From Cellulophaga sp. HaHa_2_95 (lineage in GTDB: Bacteria; Bacteroidota; Bacteroidia; Flavobacteriales; Flavobacteriaceae), in the NCBI RefSeq assembly GCF_019278565.1, contig NZ_CP058988.1:1922001-1986000 (forward strand): a stretch of 64,000 bases of DNA, written 5' to 3'. Under the pieces are notes generated by a model. It was not told the origin of the DNA and made no database searches. It saw only the letters and a program-made list of their open reading frames with translations. Positions 37,330 to 45,243 of the stretch are shown piece after piece (position 1 is the first letter of the stretch; each line of letters opens with the position of its first letter). A program made the translations under genes and the position numbers.

Positions 37330-38244
37330 TCAATTAAAAGATTGTCTAAATTCAATAGGGGAGAAATTAGTTTTATTTTTAAACAGTTTACTAAATGAAG
37401 CAGGATATTCAAAGCCTAATTCATAAGCAATTTCACTCACGCTTAATTCTGTAGTTGATAATTTCTCTTTCGCTTTTTCAATTACCTTATTCTGAATGTG
37501 TTGTTGTGTACTTTGTCCACTAATTACTTTTAATATGCTACTTAGGTAATTAGGCGACAGATTTAAATCATTTGAAATTTGTGAAACAGAAGGAACTCCA
37601 TTAATAAGTGTCTCGCTATTGTTAAAATAGTTGTTTAATGTTTGTTCAAGTTTTATTAGAATTTGATGATTGCTAATTTTTCTTGTAATAAATTGCCTCT
37701 CGTAATAACGTTCAGCATAATTGAGCAATAACTCAATTTGTGAAATGATAATATTCTGACTGAATTTGTCAATATTAGATTGATATTCTCTTTGTATATT
37801 TTTTAATAGTTCTATAATAATATTTTCTTCTTTTTCAGAAAGGAAAAGAGCTTCATTCACATCATAACCAAAAAAATCATAATTTTTAATAGATTTAGCT
37901 AAAGGTGTATTCCATAGAAAGTCTGGATGGATAAGAAGTAGCCACCCAGACGCGTTTACTTGTATGTTCTGATTTATTTTAATCGTCAATATTTGTTGTG
38001 GTGCAACAAATGAAAATACACCTTCATCAAAATCATATTCTTGTTGTCCATAATTAAATTTCTCACTTACATTTCGTTTCAAACCAATAGAATAAAAATC
38101 TTGCACCCATTTAATTTTATCAGAATCTGCAGGGTAATTTACTTTGCTATAATCTACTAAACTAATTAGTGGATGTTCAGGCTTAGGTAAATTACTATAG
38201 TTATGAAACTCTCTAATAGATTTAAATTGATGTATCGTTTTCAT
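37330..38244 (-). CDS. AraC-family transcriptional regulator
   Basis: 304 residues. N-terminal sensor domain (LPKPEHPLISLVDYSKVN, YDFDEGVFSFVAPQQIL) and C-terminal HTH pair (SVSQISNDLNLSPNYLSSIL, SVSEIAYELGFEYPASFSKLF). Last gene of its cassette, 17 bp after the Atu4866-type gene. It is a clear paralogue of the regulator at 33.9 kb. The likely targets are the SDR genes of its own cassette. Confidence 0.88.
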   Translation of the reverse strand: MKTIHQFKSIREFHNYSNLPKPEHPLISLVDYSKVNYPADSDKIKWVQDFYSIGLKRNVSEKFNYGQQEYDFDEGVFSFVAPQQILTIKINQNIQVNASGWLLLIHPDFLWNTPLAKSIKNYDFFGYDVNEALFLSEKEENIIIELLKNIQREYQSNIDKFSQNIIISQIELLLNYAERYYERQFITRKISNHQILIKLEQTLNNYFNNSETLINGVPSVSQISNDLNLSPNYLSSILKVISGQSTQQHIQNKVIEKAKEKLSTTELSVSEIAYELGFEYPASFSKLFKNKTNFSPIEFRQSFN

Positions 38245-38261
38245 TATTTATAATGTATGAA

Positions 38262-38510
38262 TTAATTTTCTTTAAATAATACCATTCCTGCGTGATAAAG
38301 GATGCCTTTTCTGAATTCTCCATCTGCTGTGAATCCTGTATCGTCTTTATAGTCAATATGATTTCCTGTTACTTGATAACTTCCTTGATAAGCACTTTTT
38401 TTATTCCCTCTTGCTTCGTCATATCTATTGTTTGGAAGTAATTCGTGACGGATATATCCATCTTGGGTTACCCACATTCCAATATATTCTTTTGACTCTT
38501 CTATTGTCAT
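38262..38510 (-). CDS. Atu4866-domain protein
   Basis: 82 residues filling one Atu4866-type domain: GMWVTQDGYIRHELLPNNRY, ARGNKKSAYQGSYQVTGNHI and FTADGEFRKGILYHAGMVLF. The family is a small beta-barrel (lipocalin-like) of unknown ligand. It often lies with short-chain dehydrogenases, as here, where it follows the SDR gene by 13 bp. Confidence 0.85.
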   Translation of the reverse strand: MTIEESKEYIGMWVTQDGYIRHELLPNNRYDEARGNKKSAYQGSYQVTGNHIDYKDDTGFTADGEFRKGILYHAGMVLFKEN

Positions 38511-38523
38511 TTGTTTTCAAAAT

Positions 38524-39369
38524 TTATTTTTTAAATCCTGTAGATGTTCCTAAAGTTCTGCTTTCTTCCAGAGCTTCCTGAATTGTATCTATTTTTAGGT
38601 TAGCATAATGATGCGCATCTTCCCCCATAAAAAAATGTACTGGAGGATTTTCTTGTTCATTTAAAGTAATTAAAACTTCGGCACCTTTTTCTGGGTCATT
38701 TGGCTGATTACCATCAATTTCTTTTAAATGTGCTTGTTCCATCTCACGAGCAGATTTATATTCTTCAATTGGATTATTAGGTGTTTTTACAGAACCTTTT
38801 GATAAAAAATCGGTTCTAAAATAACCAGGATATACAATGGTTGTGTATACTCCAAACGCTTTCATTTCTTCAGCTAAAGCTTCTGTAAAACCTGCAACAG
38901 CAAATTTTGTAGAGCAATAAATTCCAAAACCTGCAAAATTTCCTGTATAACCACCTATGGAAGCGATGTTGAAAATATGTCCCGATTTTTGTTTACGCAA
39001 ATATTGTGTGGCATTTCTAATTACGTTTAGAGAACCAAACACATTTACTTTAAAATTATCTTCCACTTCTTTTTCTGAAAGCTCTTCTAAAGTTCCAATT
39101 TGACTGTAGCCTGCGTTATTAACTAAAACATCAATTCTACCAAAATGACTAATCGTAGTTTCAATAGCTTTCTTAACATTTTCATTTTCTGTTAAATCCA
39201 TTTCGATTGGTAAGAATTTTTCATTTTCTTCTCCAATTTCTTTAATTAAGGATTGTTTGTTCCTTGAGGTAGAGGCAACATTATAACCTTGTAATAGAAG
39301 CTTTTTTGTTAAGGTTAATCCCAAACCTTTCGAAGCTCCTGTAATAAACCATACTTTTTTTGTGTTCAT
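38524..39369 (-). CDS. Short-chain dehydrogenase/reductase
   Basis: 281 residues. Cofactor site VWFITGASKGLGLTLTKKLL, NNAG motif (DVLVNNAGYSQIG), catalytic Ser in IFNIASIGGY, and Tyr/Lys in YCSTKFAVAGFTEAL. Classical SDR of unknown substrate. First gene of a three-gene cassette (SDR, Atu4866, AraC) with a 117-bp leader after attC 5. Confidence 0.9.
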   Translation of the reverse strand: MNTKKVWFITGASKGLGLTLTKKLLLQGYNVASTSRNKQSLIKEIGEENEKFLPIEMDLTENENVKKAIETTISHFGRIDVLVNNAGYSQIGTLEELSEKEVEDNFKVNVFGSLNVIRNATQYLRKQKSGHIFNIASIGGYTGNFAGFGIYCSTKFAVAGFTEALAEEMKAFGVYTTIVYPGYFRTDFLSKGSVKTPNNPIEEYKSAREMEQAHLKEIDGNQPNDPEKGAEVLITLNEQENPPVHFFMGEDAHHYANLKIDTIQEALEESRTLGTSTGFKK

Positions 39370-39486
39370 ATTCTATGAATTTAGATTATGATACAAAATT
39401 GGTTCATTAAAGAGTTTTTCGATTTTCCAAATCTAAGAAAGGTATAGTCAAATCTATTTTATCCGATTATTTTTGGTCGTATTATC

Positions 39487-39681
39487 GCTAACGTTTCATG
39501 TATGGTTAGTGCGGAAATAGAAAGTCAACAGACTTTCAGTTTAGCACGAGACAAAACATTTTGTTTGTCTTTATCTTTTTTGTTCGAAAGTCAAATCAAA
39601 ATGATTTGACGGACTTTATAAAAATATAGAAAACTTTGAATTAAACACAAAAGTCCGCATTAATTATACATATTGTTACCT
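39487..39681 (-). repeat. attC-like site 5
   Basis: The low arm GCTAACGTTTCATGTATGG continues TTAGTGCGG. The high arm CCGCATTAATTATACATA continues TTGTTACC. The arms are complementary, with the usual extra bases near the core. The stop codon of the small lipoprotein gene follows 7 bp later. Inside lies a second inverted repeat around the AAAGTCAAC / CTTTATA region. Confidence 0.75.
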
Positions 39682-39688
39682 ACTGTTT

Positions 39689-40171
39689 TTATGTCGATAA
39701 ATATCCCCAAGTTGTTAAATTCCATTTTCCTTCTATTTTTTCAAATTCATAATATTGGTGGATTCCATTATCAATTCCACGTATTTCAATTTTTGCTTCA
39801 AAATCTTTTAATATAGTTTGTTGTCTATATTTATTATACTGTTTTGTTTCCGAATTAGGGTCAATAGTCAGGTCAATTATTTTATAATCATCTTTTTTAA
39901 CTATTTTATCAATGACATAGTAGTCTGAATCTAATTCCTTTGACTTAACTGGAAATCTAACACGACTTATTTGAAAAACTGAATCTTGATTAAAATATTT
40001 TAAGAAAACTTCAAATTCTAAGTCAACATTTTCAGGTACATTTATTTGATTTATTGTTATAGAATCTAAAATTTCATTCTGTTCTATTTTCTTTTGAGTT
40101 TTACCATTTTGTTTACAGCTTAAAAAAGTAAAAATTAATGTTCCGAACGTAAGTAATTTTATAGTTTTCAT
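39689..40171 (-). CDS. Small lipoprotein, unknown
   Basis: About 160 residues from the ATG at 40171. Lipobox FLSC (Cys20), then a charged linker and a beta-rich domain (VDLEFEVFLKYFNQDSVFQI, IKDFEAKIEIRGID, EGKWNLTTWGY), possibly NTF2-like/DUF4348-like, but this is not certain. The end of an IS3-type element lies only 4 bp before its start codon, so it has lost its own leader. The gene before the insertion would have begun about 12 bp after the attC 4 core. Confidence 0.65.
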   Translation of the reverse strand: MKTIKLLTFGTLIFTFLSCKQNGKTQKKIEQNEILDSITINQINVPENVDLEFEVFLKYFNQDSVFQISRVRFPVKSKELDSDYYVIDKIVKKDDYKIIDLTIDPNSETKQYNKYRQQTILKDFEAKIEIRGIDNGIHQYYEFEKIEGKWNLTTWGYLST

Positions 40172-40214
40172 CAAATGTCACGTCCTAAAATACGGCTACA
40201 GATTAATATTAGTT

Positions 40215-41075
40215 TTAAGCGGCATCTTGATGCACGTAATTAGGTGTTTTAAAATCTAAAGATAAATGCAATCTTTTAGAGTTGTATAATTTGATGGCAT
40301 TTTTGGCTGCTTTTTTAGCATGGACCACACTGGTAAATGTTTGATCAAGATAGAATTCATCTTTTAAAATACCGTTAACCCTTTCGGCTAGGGCGTTTTC
40401 ATAGCAATGATTTTGTTCTGTCATACTGATTTTAATTTTCTTTCTTTTTAGTATTTGGGTATAGACGTTACTGCAATATTGAATACCTCTGTCCGAGTGA
40501 TGAATAAGGTGATCAATGTTCTTAGCATTGTAAATAGCCTTATTTAAAGCTCTGACACACCCTTTTAGCTCTAGGCTATCACTTAGGTCGTATCCAACGA
40601 TTTTACGGGAATACATGTCTGTAATCAATGCTAGGTAACAGAATCCTTTTATGGTTCTGATATAGGTAATATCGGATGCCCAAACCTGATTAGGTCTATT
40701 GATTTTCAAGTCTTTTATAATATTACCATACTTGTAAAACCGGTGATATGAATTGGTGGTTCTAGAGGAGTACTTCTTTCTTCTAATGAGCAATCGATTT
40801 TCTCTTAAGATACGGAACAGCTGGTCTCTACCTACTTTAAGGTGGTACTTATAAAACTCATCTTTTAATGATCTCATGAGTTTTCTGGTACCTTCTCGAG
40901 GTAGTGTTCTTCTGCTTTTTCGAACAAGTTCGAGTACATCTTGTTCTATCTGTTTTTTGATAACAAAACGTTTTTGGAATTTGTAATAGGCATCTCTTTT
41001 TAGATCAAAGACATTACAGATAGTACCAATCGAATACAGTCTTTCATTACGGTTTATCGGTGCTAGTTTCATCAA
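40215..41075 (-). CDS. IS3-family transposase OrfB (integrase core)
   Basis: 286 residues. HTH_21 region (RRTLPREGTRKLMRSLKDEF) then the DDE core: Asp in QVWASDITYIRTI, Asp in HHSDRGIQYCS, Glu in ENALAERVNGILKDEF. Start overlaps the stop of orfA by four bases. Intact. Confidence 0.92.
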   Translation of the reverse strand: MMKLAPINRNERLYSIGTICNVFDLKRDAYYKFQKRFVIKKQIEQDVLELVRKSRRTLPREGTRKLMRSLKDEFYKYHLKVGRDQLFRILRENRLLIRRKKYSSRTTNSYHRFYKYGNIIKDLKINRPNQVWASDITYIRTIKGFCYLALITDMYSRKIVGYDLSDSLELKGCVRALNKAIYNAKNIDHLIHHSDRGIQYCSNVYTQILKRKKIKISMTEQNHCYENALAERVNGILKDEFYLDQTFTSVVHAKKAAKNAIKLYNSKRLHLSLDFKTPNYVHQDAA

Positions 41076-41467
41076 GGCTTTATGTTTAAGTTTTTTTTTA
41101 ATTCTTCAACATCTCTATAGCCCAGGTTTTCGGCGGCTACCTCAAGATAGCTGTCGGTCACCAGTTTGTCTAGGTCCTTTTTAATAAGAAGGTCCTTAAG
41201 TTGTTTCAGCTCTTTTTGAAGGGCTTTGATACGGGAAAGTTCATCGTCTGTTTGCACGGTTACACGGGTGTTCATTAAATCTTTACGATCATACTTTTTG
41301 ATCCATACATTTATAGTACTGGATTGTATACCGTAAGTTAATGCAATTTGTCTTTTGGAATGGTTTCCTTTGGTAAGTTCTGCCAAGACTTTAAGCTTAA
41401 AGCTCTCACTATAGCGTTTTACATATCCATCATTTTTATACATATACTTGAAGTGTTTTGTATACAT
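41072..41467 (-). CDS. IS3-family transposase OrfA
   Basis: 131 residues; the ATG at 41443 is a possible later start. HTH part: YSESFKLKVLAELTKGNHSK and RQIALTYGIQSSTINVWIKKY, followed by a leucine-zipper-like coiled coil (LSRIKALQKELKQLKDLL). Together with OrfB it makes the functional transposase. Confidence 0.88.
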   Translation of the reverse strand: MYTKHFKYMYKNDGYVKRYSESFKLKVLAELTKGNHSKRQIALTYGIQSSTINVWIKKYDRKDLMNTRVTVQTDDELSRIKALQKELKQLKDLLIKKDLDKLVTDSYLEVAAENLGYRDVEELKKNLNIKP

Positions 41468-41491
41468 ATTTCAGGACGGGTCAGAATTAAG

Positions 41492-41688
41492 CACAACGTC
41501 TAGGCTAAGCGTAGTGCGGTAGTAAGGAAACTTTTCGTTTCCGTCTGCACACGAAGCTAAAGCTTATTGTTTAGTTTTATTTTTTCTTGTCCAAAGCTAA
41601 ATCCATAAGATTTAGCGACTTCATAAATATACACAGACCTTTCGATTTTACCCTAAAGACCGCATTGTGTTTAGGTATTGTTGTGTGT
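41492..41688 (-). repeat. attC-like site 4
   Basis: Low arm CACAACGTCTAGGCTAAGCG continues TAGTGCGG. High arm CCGCATTGTGTTTAGG continues TATTGTTGTGTG. The internal blocks (GTAGTAAGGAAACTTTTCG, CACGAAGCTAAAGCTTATTG, CATAAGATTTAGCGACTTC) are nearly identical to attC 1. The stop codon of the esterase-like gene begins 4 bp after the edge. Confidence 0.78.
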
Positions 41689-41692
41689 AGGT

Positions 41693-42619
41693 TTATTCCA
41701 CAATCTTTTTCAACCACTGAATACATTCAACTTCATCCACAATTGACCAAGAATGGGGGTGTCTAGTTCCATTACTTCTGTAGCCAGTTTTGTAAGATTG
41801 CATAAATTCCGCTTTTTGATTACCCATTAATAAAAGACGATTTATTAATTCTGAAGTTACTAGATAGCTTTGTGTACTTACAGGTTGGTTTCGTTGAACA
41901 AGTCTCCATTCAATATCGACATCATGATATGTTCTAACTGCCATATCTTTGAGCCATTTTTCATTTTCTCCATATTTTTTTTTCATTGAAAATGGATTTA
42001 TTTCTTTGTAATAATCAATATTGTCTTTTGGTATTCCATGATCCTCTTTTATAAGATTCGTTACCCATTCAGCTTCTTGAACTGCAATCTTACTATACTT
42101 ATTTTCAATATTTTCTTCTAGTAATTCGTAAAATTTGAAAATATCTATAGGCGAATCCACGACAAAAACACCTTTAGGGCTAATTGGGAATTTGTCAGGA
42201 TACTGCTTACATAATTCAGCGTATCGTAGAGCGACAGTACCACCTGCCGAAAAACCACCTATTACAAATTTTGTATTCTCTATTTCATATCTATCAAGTA
42301 CATCTTTAAGAACAATTGAAAGTTTCACTTGCGTTTCTTTGTCTGCATATAGTTTTGTGCCAGAGGCAAATCCAATTGTCAAAATGTTATTTAGGTACCC
42401 GACATTGTGTAATTTTGTTTCAGGAAAAATACTTTCAGCATTTTGTCCAAAACCAGGAAGAAGTACTAAAACTGCATCTATTTTTTCAGTTTGAGGTTTT
42501 ACTGCTAAATAATAACCGCTGAGATCATCATTTTCATCAAGTACAATCTTTTCAATAGATTGGGCTTTTCCGATTATTCCACAAAAAATAATTGTTAAAA
42601 TAAGAATTGAATTTTTCAT
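41693..42619 (-). CDS. Exported alpha/beta hydrolase (esterase-like)
   Basis: 308 residues with a signal peptide (cleavage after GKAQ). Core: AVLVLLPGFGQNAESIF, nucleophile elbow FVIGGFSAGGTVALRYAE (Ser in GFSAGG), Asp region VFVVDSPIDIF and a His near HPHSWSIVDE. This fits an esterase or PHB-depolymerase-like hydrolase. The ATG is just 18 bp after the core of attC 3, a typical compact cassette gene. Confidence 0.82.
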   Translation of the reverse strand: MKNSILILTIIFCGIIGKAQSIEKIVLDENDDLSGYYLAVKPQTEKIDAVLVLLPGFGQNAESIFPETKLHNVGYLNNILTIGFASGTKLYADKETQVKLSIVLKDVLDRYEIENTKFVIGGFSAGGTVALRYAELCKQYPDKFPISPKGVFVVDSPIDIFKFYELLEENIENKYSKIAVQEAEWVTNLIKEDHGIPKDNIDYYKEINPFSMKKKYGENEKWLKDMAVRTYHDVDIEWRLVQRNQPVSTQSYLVTSELINRLLLMGNQKAEFMQSYKTGYRSNGTRHPHSWSIVDEVECIQWLKKIVE

Positions 42620-42637
42620 CTTTTATTTTTTAGCTTA

Positions 42638-42832
42638 CACACAACGTTGAGTATAAAACACGTAGGGCAGAGGATAAGCACTACATTTCGAGTTTAACAC
42701 TTAGCCAAATATAATATTTTGCTTTTATCATTTTGTTGAAAACGCCAAATTTTATATTTGGCGACTTTGTAAATAAACACAGACCTTTCGGTAAGCCTAA
42801 ATCGCCCTATGTTTTTTATACCTTGTTGTAAG
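42638..42832 (-). repeat. attC-like site 3
   Basis: Low arm CACACAACGTTGAGTATAAA continues ACACGTAGGGC. High arm GCCCTATGTTTTTTATAC continues CTTGTTGTAAG. The inner blocks match attC 6 (GGCGACTTTGTAAATAAACA and ACCTTTCGGTAAGCCTAAA). A further internal palindrome (GCCAAATATAATATTTTGC versus AAATTTTATATTTGGC) lies in the middle. The stop codon of the CDF gene follows 13 bp later. Confidence 0.78.
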
Positions 42833-42845
42833 TAGTGCTTTTTTG

Positions 42846-43640
42846 TTACTTACTCAATTTCAGTATTCGAAATGCACCTTGAATTACCAATACAAAAACG
42901 ACTGTTCCTATAATCAAATCGGGTGTATTAGAACTTAACCAATTCACTAAAATTCCTGCAATTATTACTCCCAAATTTATAATTACATCATTCGAAGTGA
43001 AAATCAAACTCGCTTTCATATGTGTCTCTTCTTTGCTCTTTGATTTTTGTAAAATGTAAAGACAAATTCCATTTGCTATTAGTGCAAAAATCGAAACGAT
43101 AATCATTGTTGAAAAATCTGGAAGTTTCTCGTCTCCGAAAAACCTTCTTAGAACTTCTACAAATCCGATAATCGCAAGTGTTATCTGAAAATATCCAGCA
43201 AGCTTTGCAATCCGTTTTTTCTTAATCAACGTTCCGCCAACTGCAAATAAGCTAATTCCATACACAAAACTGTCCGCAAGCATATCGAGACTATCTGCAA
43301 CAAGTCCCATTGATTTTGATATTAATCCTGTTGCCATTTCGATAATGAAAAAAGCAAAGTTGATTGCGAGGACAGACCAAAGTAGTTTTTTTTGGTTTAC
43401 ATTTTCTTTAAATTCTGTTTTGTCAGTCTGCTCGGTTGAGATTTTCTTTCCACCTAAATTCAGTTCAATAACGGACTTTTCAATTTGTTCTATTTCTTCG
43501 TTGTGAAAAACGGTCAATTTTCGGTTTGGAATGTCAAAATCCAAATTCACAATACCTGAAATTCCGTCTAATTTCATTCGTATTAAATTTTCCTCTGAAG
43601 GACAATCCATTTTTGTTATTTCAAATGTCGTTTTTTTCAT
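42846..43640 (-). CDS. Cation diffusion facilitator with N-terminal HMA domain
   Basis: 264 residues. Residues 1-70 form a heavy-metal-associated-like domain with MDCPSEEN in place of MxCxxC. Residues about 85-264 hold six membrane segments of the CDF fold with metal residues in GLVADSLDMLADSFVYGIS and in MKASLIFTSNDVIINLGVI. The CDF C-terminal cytoplasmic domain is missing, so the protein is a short form. It exports divalent metal, probably zinc or a related ion; this is inference. The gene is 11 bp after DUF3703, under the Fur-like operator. Confidence 0.85.
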   Translation of the reverse strand: MKKTTFEITKMDCPSEENLIRMKLDGISGIVNLDFDIPNRKLTVFHNEEIEQIEKSVIELNLGGKKISTEQTDKTEFKENVNQKKLLWSVLAINFAFFIIEMATGLISKSMGLVADSLDMLADSFVYGISLFAVGGTLIKKKRIAKLAGYFQITLAIIGFVEVLRRFFGDEKLPDFSTMIIVSIFALIANGICLYILQKSKSKEETHMKASLIFTSNDVIINLGVIIAGILVNWLSSNTPDLIIGTVVFVLVIQGAFRILKLSK

Positions 43641-43651
43641 AATTGTTAGAA

Positions 43652-44020
43652 TTAGACTCCAGCGTTTGTGAAAATATCTTGTAATTCCTTTTTTATCGGA
43701 AATGACTTTAGAAGAGGAACATTGGCTCCTCCTGGATTACCAATTGGAATTTTACCAACAAAGGATTTAACACCTCCAAAAATTAGTCTTGGAATCTGAC
43801 CAAATATTTCTTTTCCGCTTTTGATTTTAAATCCAAATTTTAGCATTTTCCAATGGACTAAAGTATGTGCATAAGGATATTTTTGTCCGATTATATGAGC
43901 ACGTTCCAAATGATTCCAAGCATTGAATAAATTTCCAGAGATATTTTCAGTTCTGTATTTCTCTAATTCTGTGTTGAAATAAGGTTTTAATTCTTTTGGT
44001 ATTGAAGTATAAAGTTTCAT
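43652..44020 (-). CDS. DUF3703 protein
   Basis: 122 residues matching DUF3703 throughout: NAWNHLERAHIIGQKYPYAH, TLVHWKMLKFGFKIKSGKEI, FGQIPRLIFGG, and KIPIGNPGGANVPLLKSFPI near the end. The histidines in ERAHIIGQ, YAHTLVH may bind metal. The family is regularly found with Fur-like regulators and cation transporters, as here. Role unknown. Confidence 0.85.
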   Translation of the reverse strand: MKLYTSIPKELKPYFNTELEKYRTENISGNLFNAWNHLERAHIIGQKYPYAHTLVHWKMLKFGFKIKSGKEIFGQIPRLIFGGVKSFVGKIPIGNPGGANVPLLKSFPIKKELQDIFTNAGV

Positions 44021-44060
44021 AATATCGTTTTAATGATATTACAAATGTAAATGTCTTATG

Positions 44061-44077
44061 GTGCAACTCGATTGCAA
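44061..44077. promoter_or_regulatory. Fur-like operator before DUF3703/CDF
   Basis: GTGCAACTCGATTGCAA is identical at 13 of 17 positions to the palindrome at 25761-25777 (TTGCAACTTAGTTGCAA). It lies 41 bp upstream of the DUF3703 start and just after the stop codon of the Fur-like gene. A metal-responsive site for one or both Fur-like paralogues is inferred. Confidence 0.6.
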
Positions 44078-44080
44078 AGA

Positions 44081-44491
44081 TTATTTGTTGCAGTTGTTAC
44101 ATAATCCTTTTACAACCATATTAGCTTGTTGTATTTTGAAGTTTTCGGGAAGTTCGATGTTTTGAAAAGGAACGTCAAAAAGACAAAATGTTTTGTTGCA
44201 GTTATTACAATAAAAGTGGTAGTGTAAGTCTTCTGGGTCGCAGTTACATCCTTCTGCACAAACAGCATATTTTATCATACCTGAACCATCTTCTATGCTA
44301 TGTATAATTTTGTTCTCTTCAAACGTTTTCAAAGTTCGAAAAATAGAACTCCTGTCTGTATAGATTAATGCGTTTTCGATATCTTTTAGAGACTGTGCTT
44401 TTTCTTGACTTAAAAGATGTCTCAAAACCACAGTTCGAACTGCGGTATTTTTTACATTTTTTATTTTAAGGATTTCATCGACGGTTTGCAT
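44081..44491 (-). CDS. Fur-family transcriptional regulator
   Basis: 136 residues. Winged helix (AQSLKDIENALIYTDRSSIFRTLKTFEENK) and a metal-binding half with CAEGCNCD, LHYHFYCNNCNKTFCLFDVP and the C-terminal CNNC. It begins an apparent three-gene unit with DUF3703 and CDF inside one cassette, 72 bp after the core of attC 2. It carries an extra cysteine loop (CAEGCNC), as in metal sensors of the Fur class. Confidence 0.88.
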   Translation of the reverse strand: MQTVDEILKIKNVKNTAVRTVVLRHLLSQEKAQSLKDIENALIYTDRSSIFRTLKTFEENKIIHSIEDGSGMIKYAVCAEGCNCDPEDLHYHFYCNNCNKTFCLFDVPFQNIELPENFKIQQANMVVKGLCNNCNK

Positions 44492-44563
44492 TTCTCTAAA
44501 ATAGAGTTTTTAATTTAGATTTGTTGCTTTAATCTCTTGAGTAAAGTGCAGTTTTTGCATTAC

Positions 44564-44642
44564 TTACAACGATAGATGTATAATTTGTGGCCTTTATTCA
44601 TATCAGTTAGTTTAGGCCATAAATTATACAGCGTGTTGTGTG
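44564..44642 (-). repeat. attC-like site 2 (short form)
   Basis: A compact 79-bp site: low arm TTACAACGATAGATGTATAA continues TTTGTGGCC. High arm GGCCATAAATTATACA continues GCGTGTTGTGTG. The loop is TTTATTCATATCAGTTAGTT plus two bases. This is the clearest hairpin of the set, and its size is within the usual attC range. It ends a cassette that has no ORF. Confidence 0.82.
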
Positions 44643-45048
44643 CCGTTTTATTTTAATTTTTACTTTTCTAAAATTAGCAATAAAAAAGGTAACCGTTTAA
44701 AATACCGAACGTAATAGATCTATTTTTTTAAAGATTACCCATACTTATGTTTTTATGTAGAAGCATGAAACGTTAGTATGGGAAACAGAAAAATCGATCT
44801 CCTATTTTGTTATAAATCCATAATTATTTGACTTTGTATTTTATTTTAACGTCCTTATAACAAGTATTTTAACGTGATAACGTTTAGAAAGTCTTCTTTC
44901 TACGCCATCAAGCGCAATACTTGAGTTATAATTCCATCCTAAAGGCTGTAATTTATAACTAACAAAACAGGAGATCTCCCATTTCTTTATTCATAAACCT
45001 TTTCACATAAACTTTAAAAAAATGTCTTAGCGGTATTGCAAATGGCAT
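44643..45048 (-). other. ORF-less cassette 2 with nested inverted repeats
   Basis: 406 bp between attC 2 and attC 1 without a coding frame. It holds a hairpin at 44738-44782 (CCCATACT ... AGTATGGG). It also holds three nested repeats: an outer pair at 44796-44819 and 44951-44976 (GATCTCCTATTTTGTTATAA and its imperfect complement), a middle pair at 44855-44868 and 44916-44931, and an inner TAGAAAG-TCTT-CTTTCTA at 44885-44902. It could be a structured RNA or a miniature transposable element; there is no evidence to decide. Confidence 0.6.
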
Positions 45049-45243
45049 CACAACGTCTAGGCTAAGCGTAGTGCGGTAGTAAGGAAACTTTTCGTTTCCG
45101 TCTATGCACGAAGCTAAAGCTTATTGTTTAGTTTTATTTTTTCTTGTCCAAAGCTAAATCCATAAGATTTAGCGACTTCATAAATATACGCAGACCTTTC
45201 GGGGCCGCCCTAAAGTCCGCATTACGTTTAGGTTTTGTTGTGC
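45049..45243 (-). repeat. attC-like site 1
   Basis: Low arm CACAACGTCTAGGCTAAGCG continues TAGTGCGG. High arm CCGCATTACGTTTAGG continues TTTTGTTGTGCG. Nearly identical to attC 4 through most of its 195 bp. The stop codon of the gene at 45.2-45.9 kb lies inside its high arm, so the last residues of that protein are encoded by the recombination site. Confidence 0.78.

Larger units (their letters stand above)
40176..41483 (-). mobile_element. IS3-family insertion sequence (IS150-like)
   Basis: 1308 bp with terminal inverted repeats TGTCACGTCCTAAAATACG and, read inward from the right, TGACCCGTCCTGAAATATG (15 of 19 identical), ending TG..CA as in IS150-type elements. It carries overlapping orfA and orfB. 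It is inserted between the core of attC 4 and the start codon of the lipoprotein gene. No perfect short target duplication is seen (AAA on one side, GAA on the other). Confidence 0.85.

Noticed and set aside
41492..45243. Reading the repeated intergenic blocks as insertion-sequence remnants
   Set aside because: They have the same orientation, sit only at gene ends, lack transposase traces, and share an asymmetric core with a hairpin, which fits attC better.
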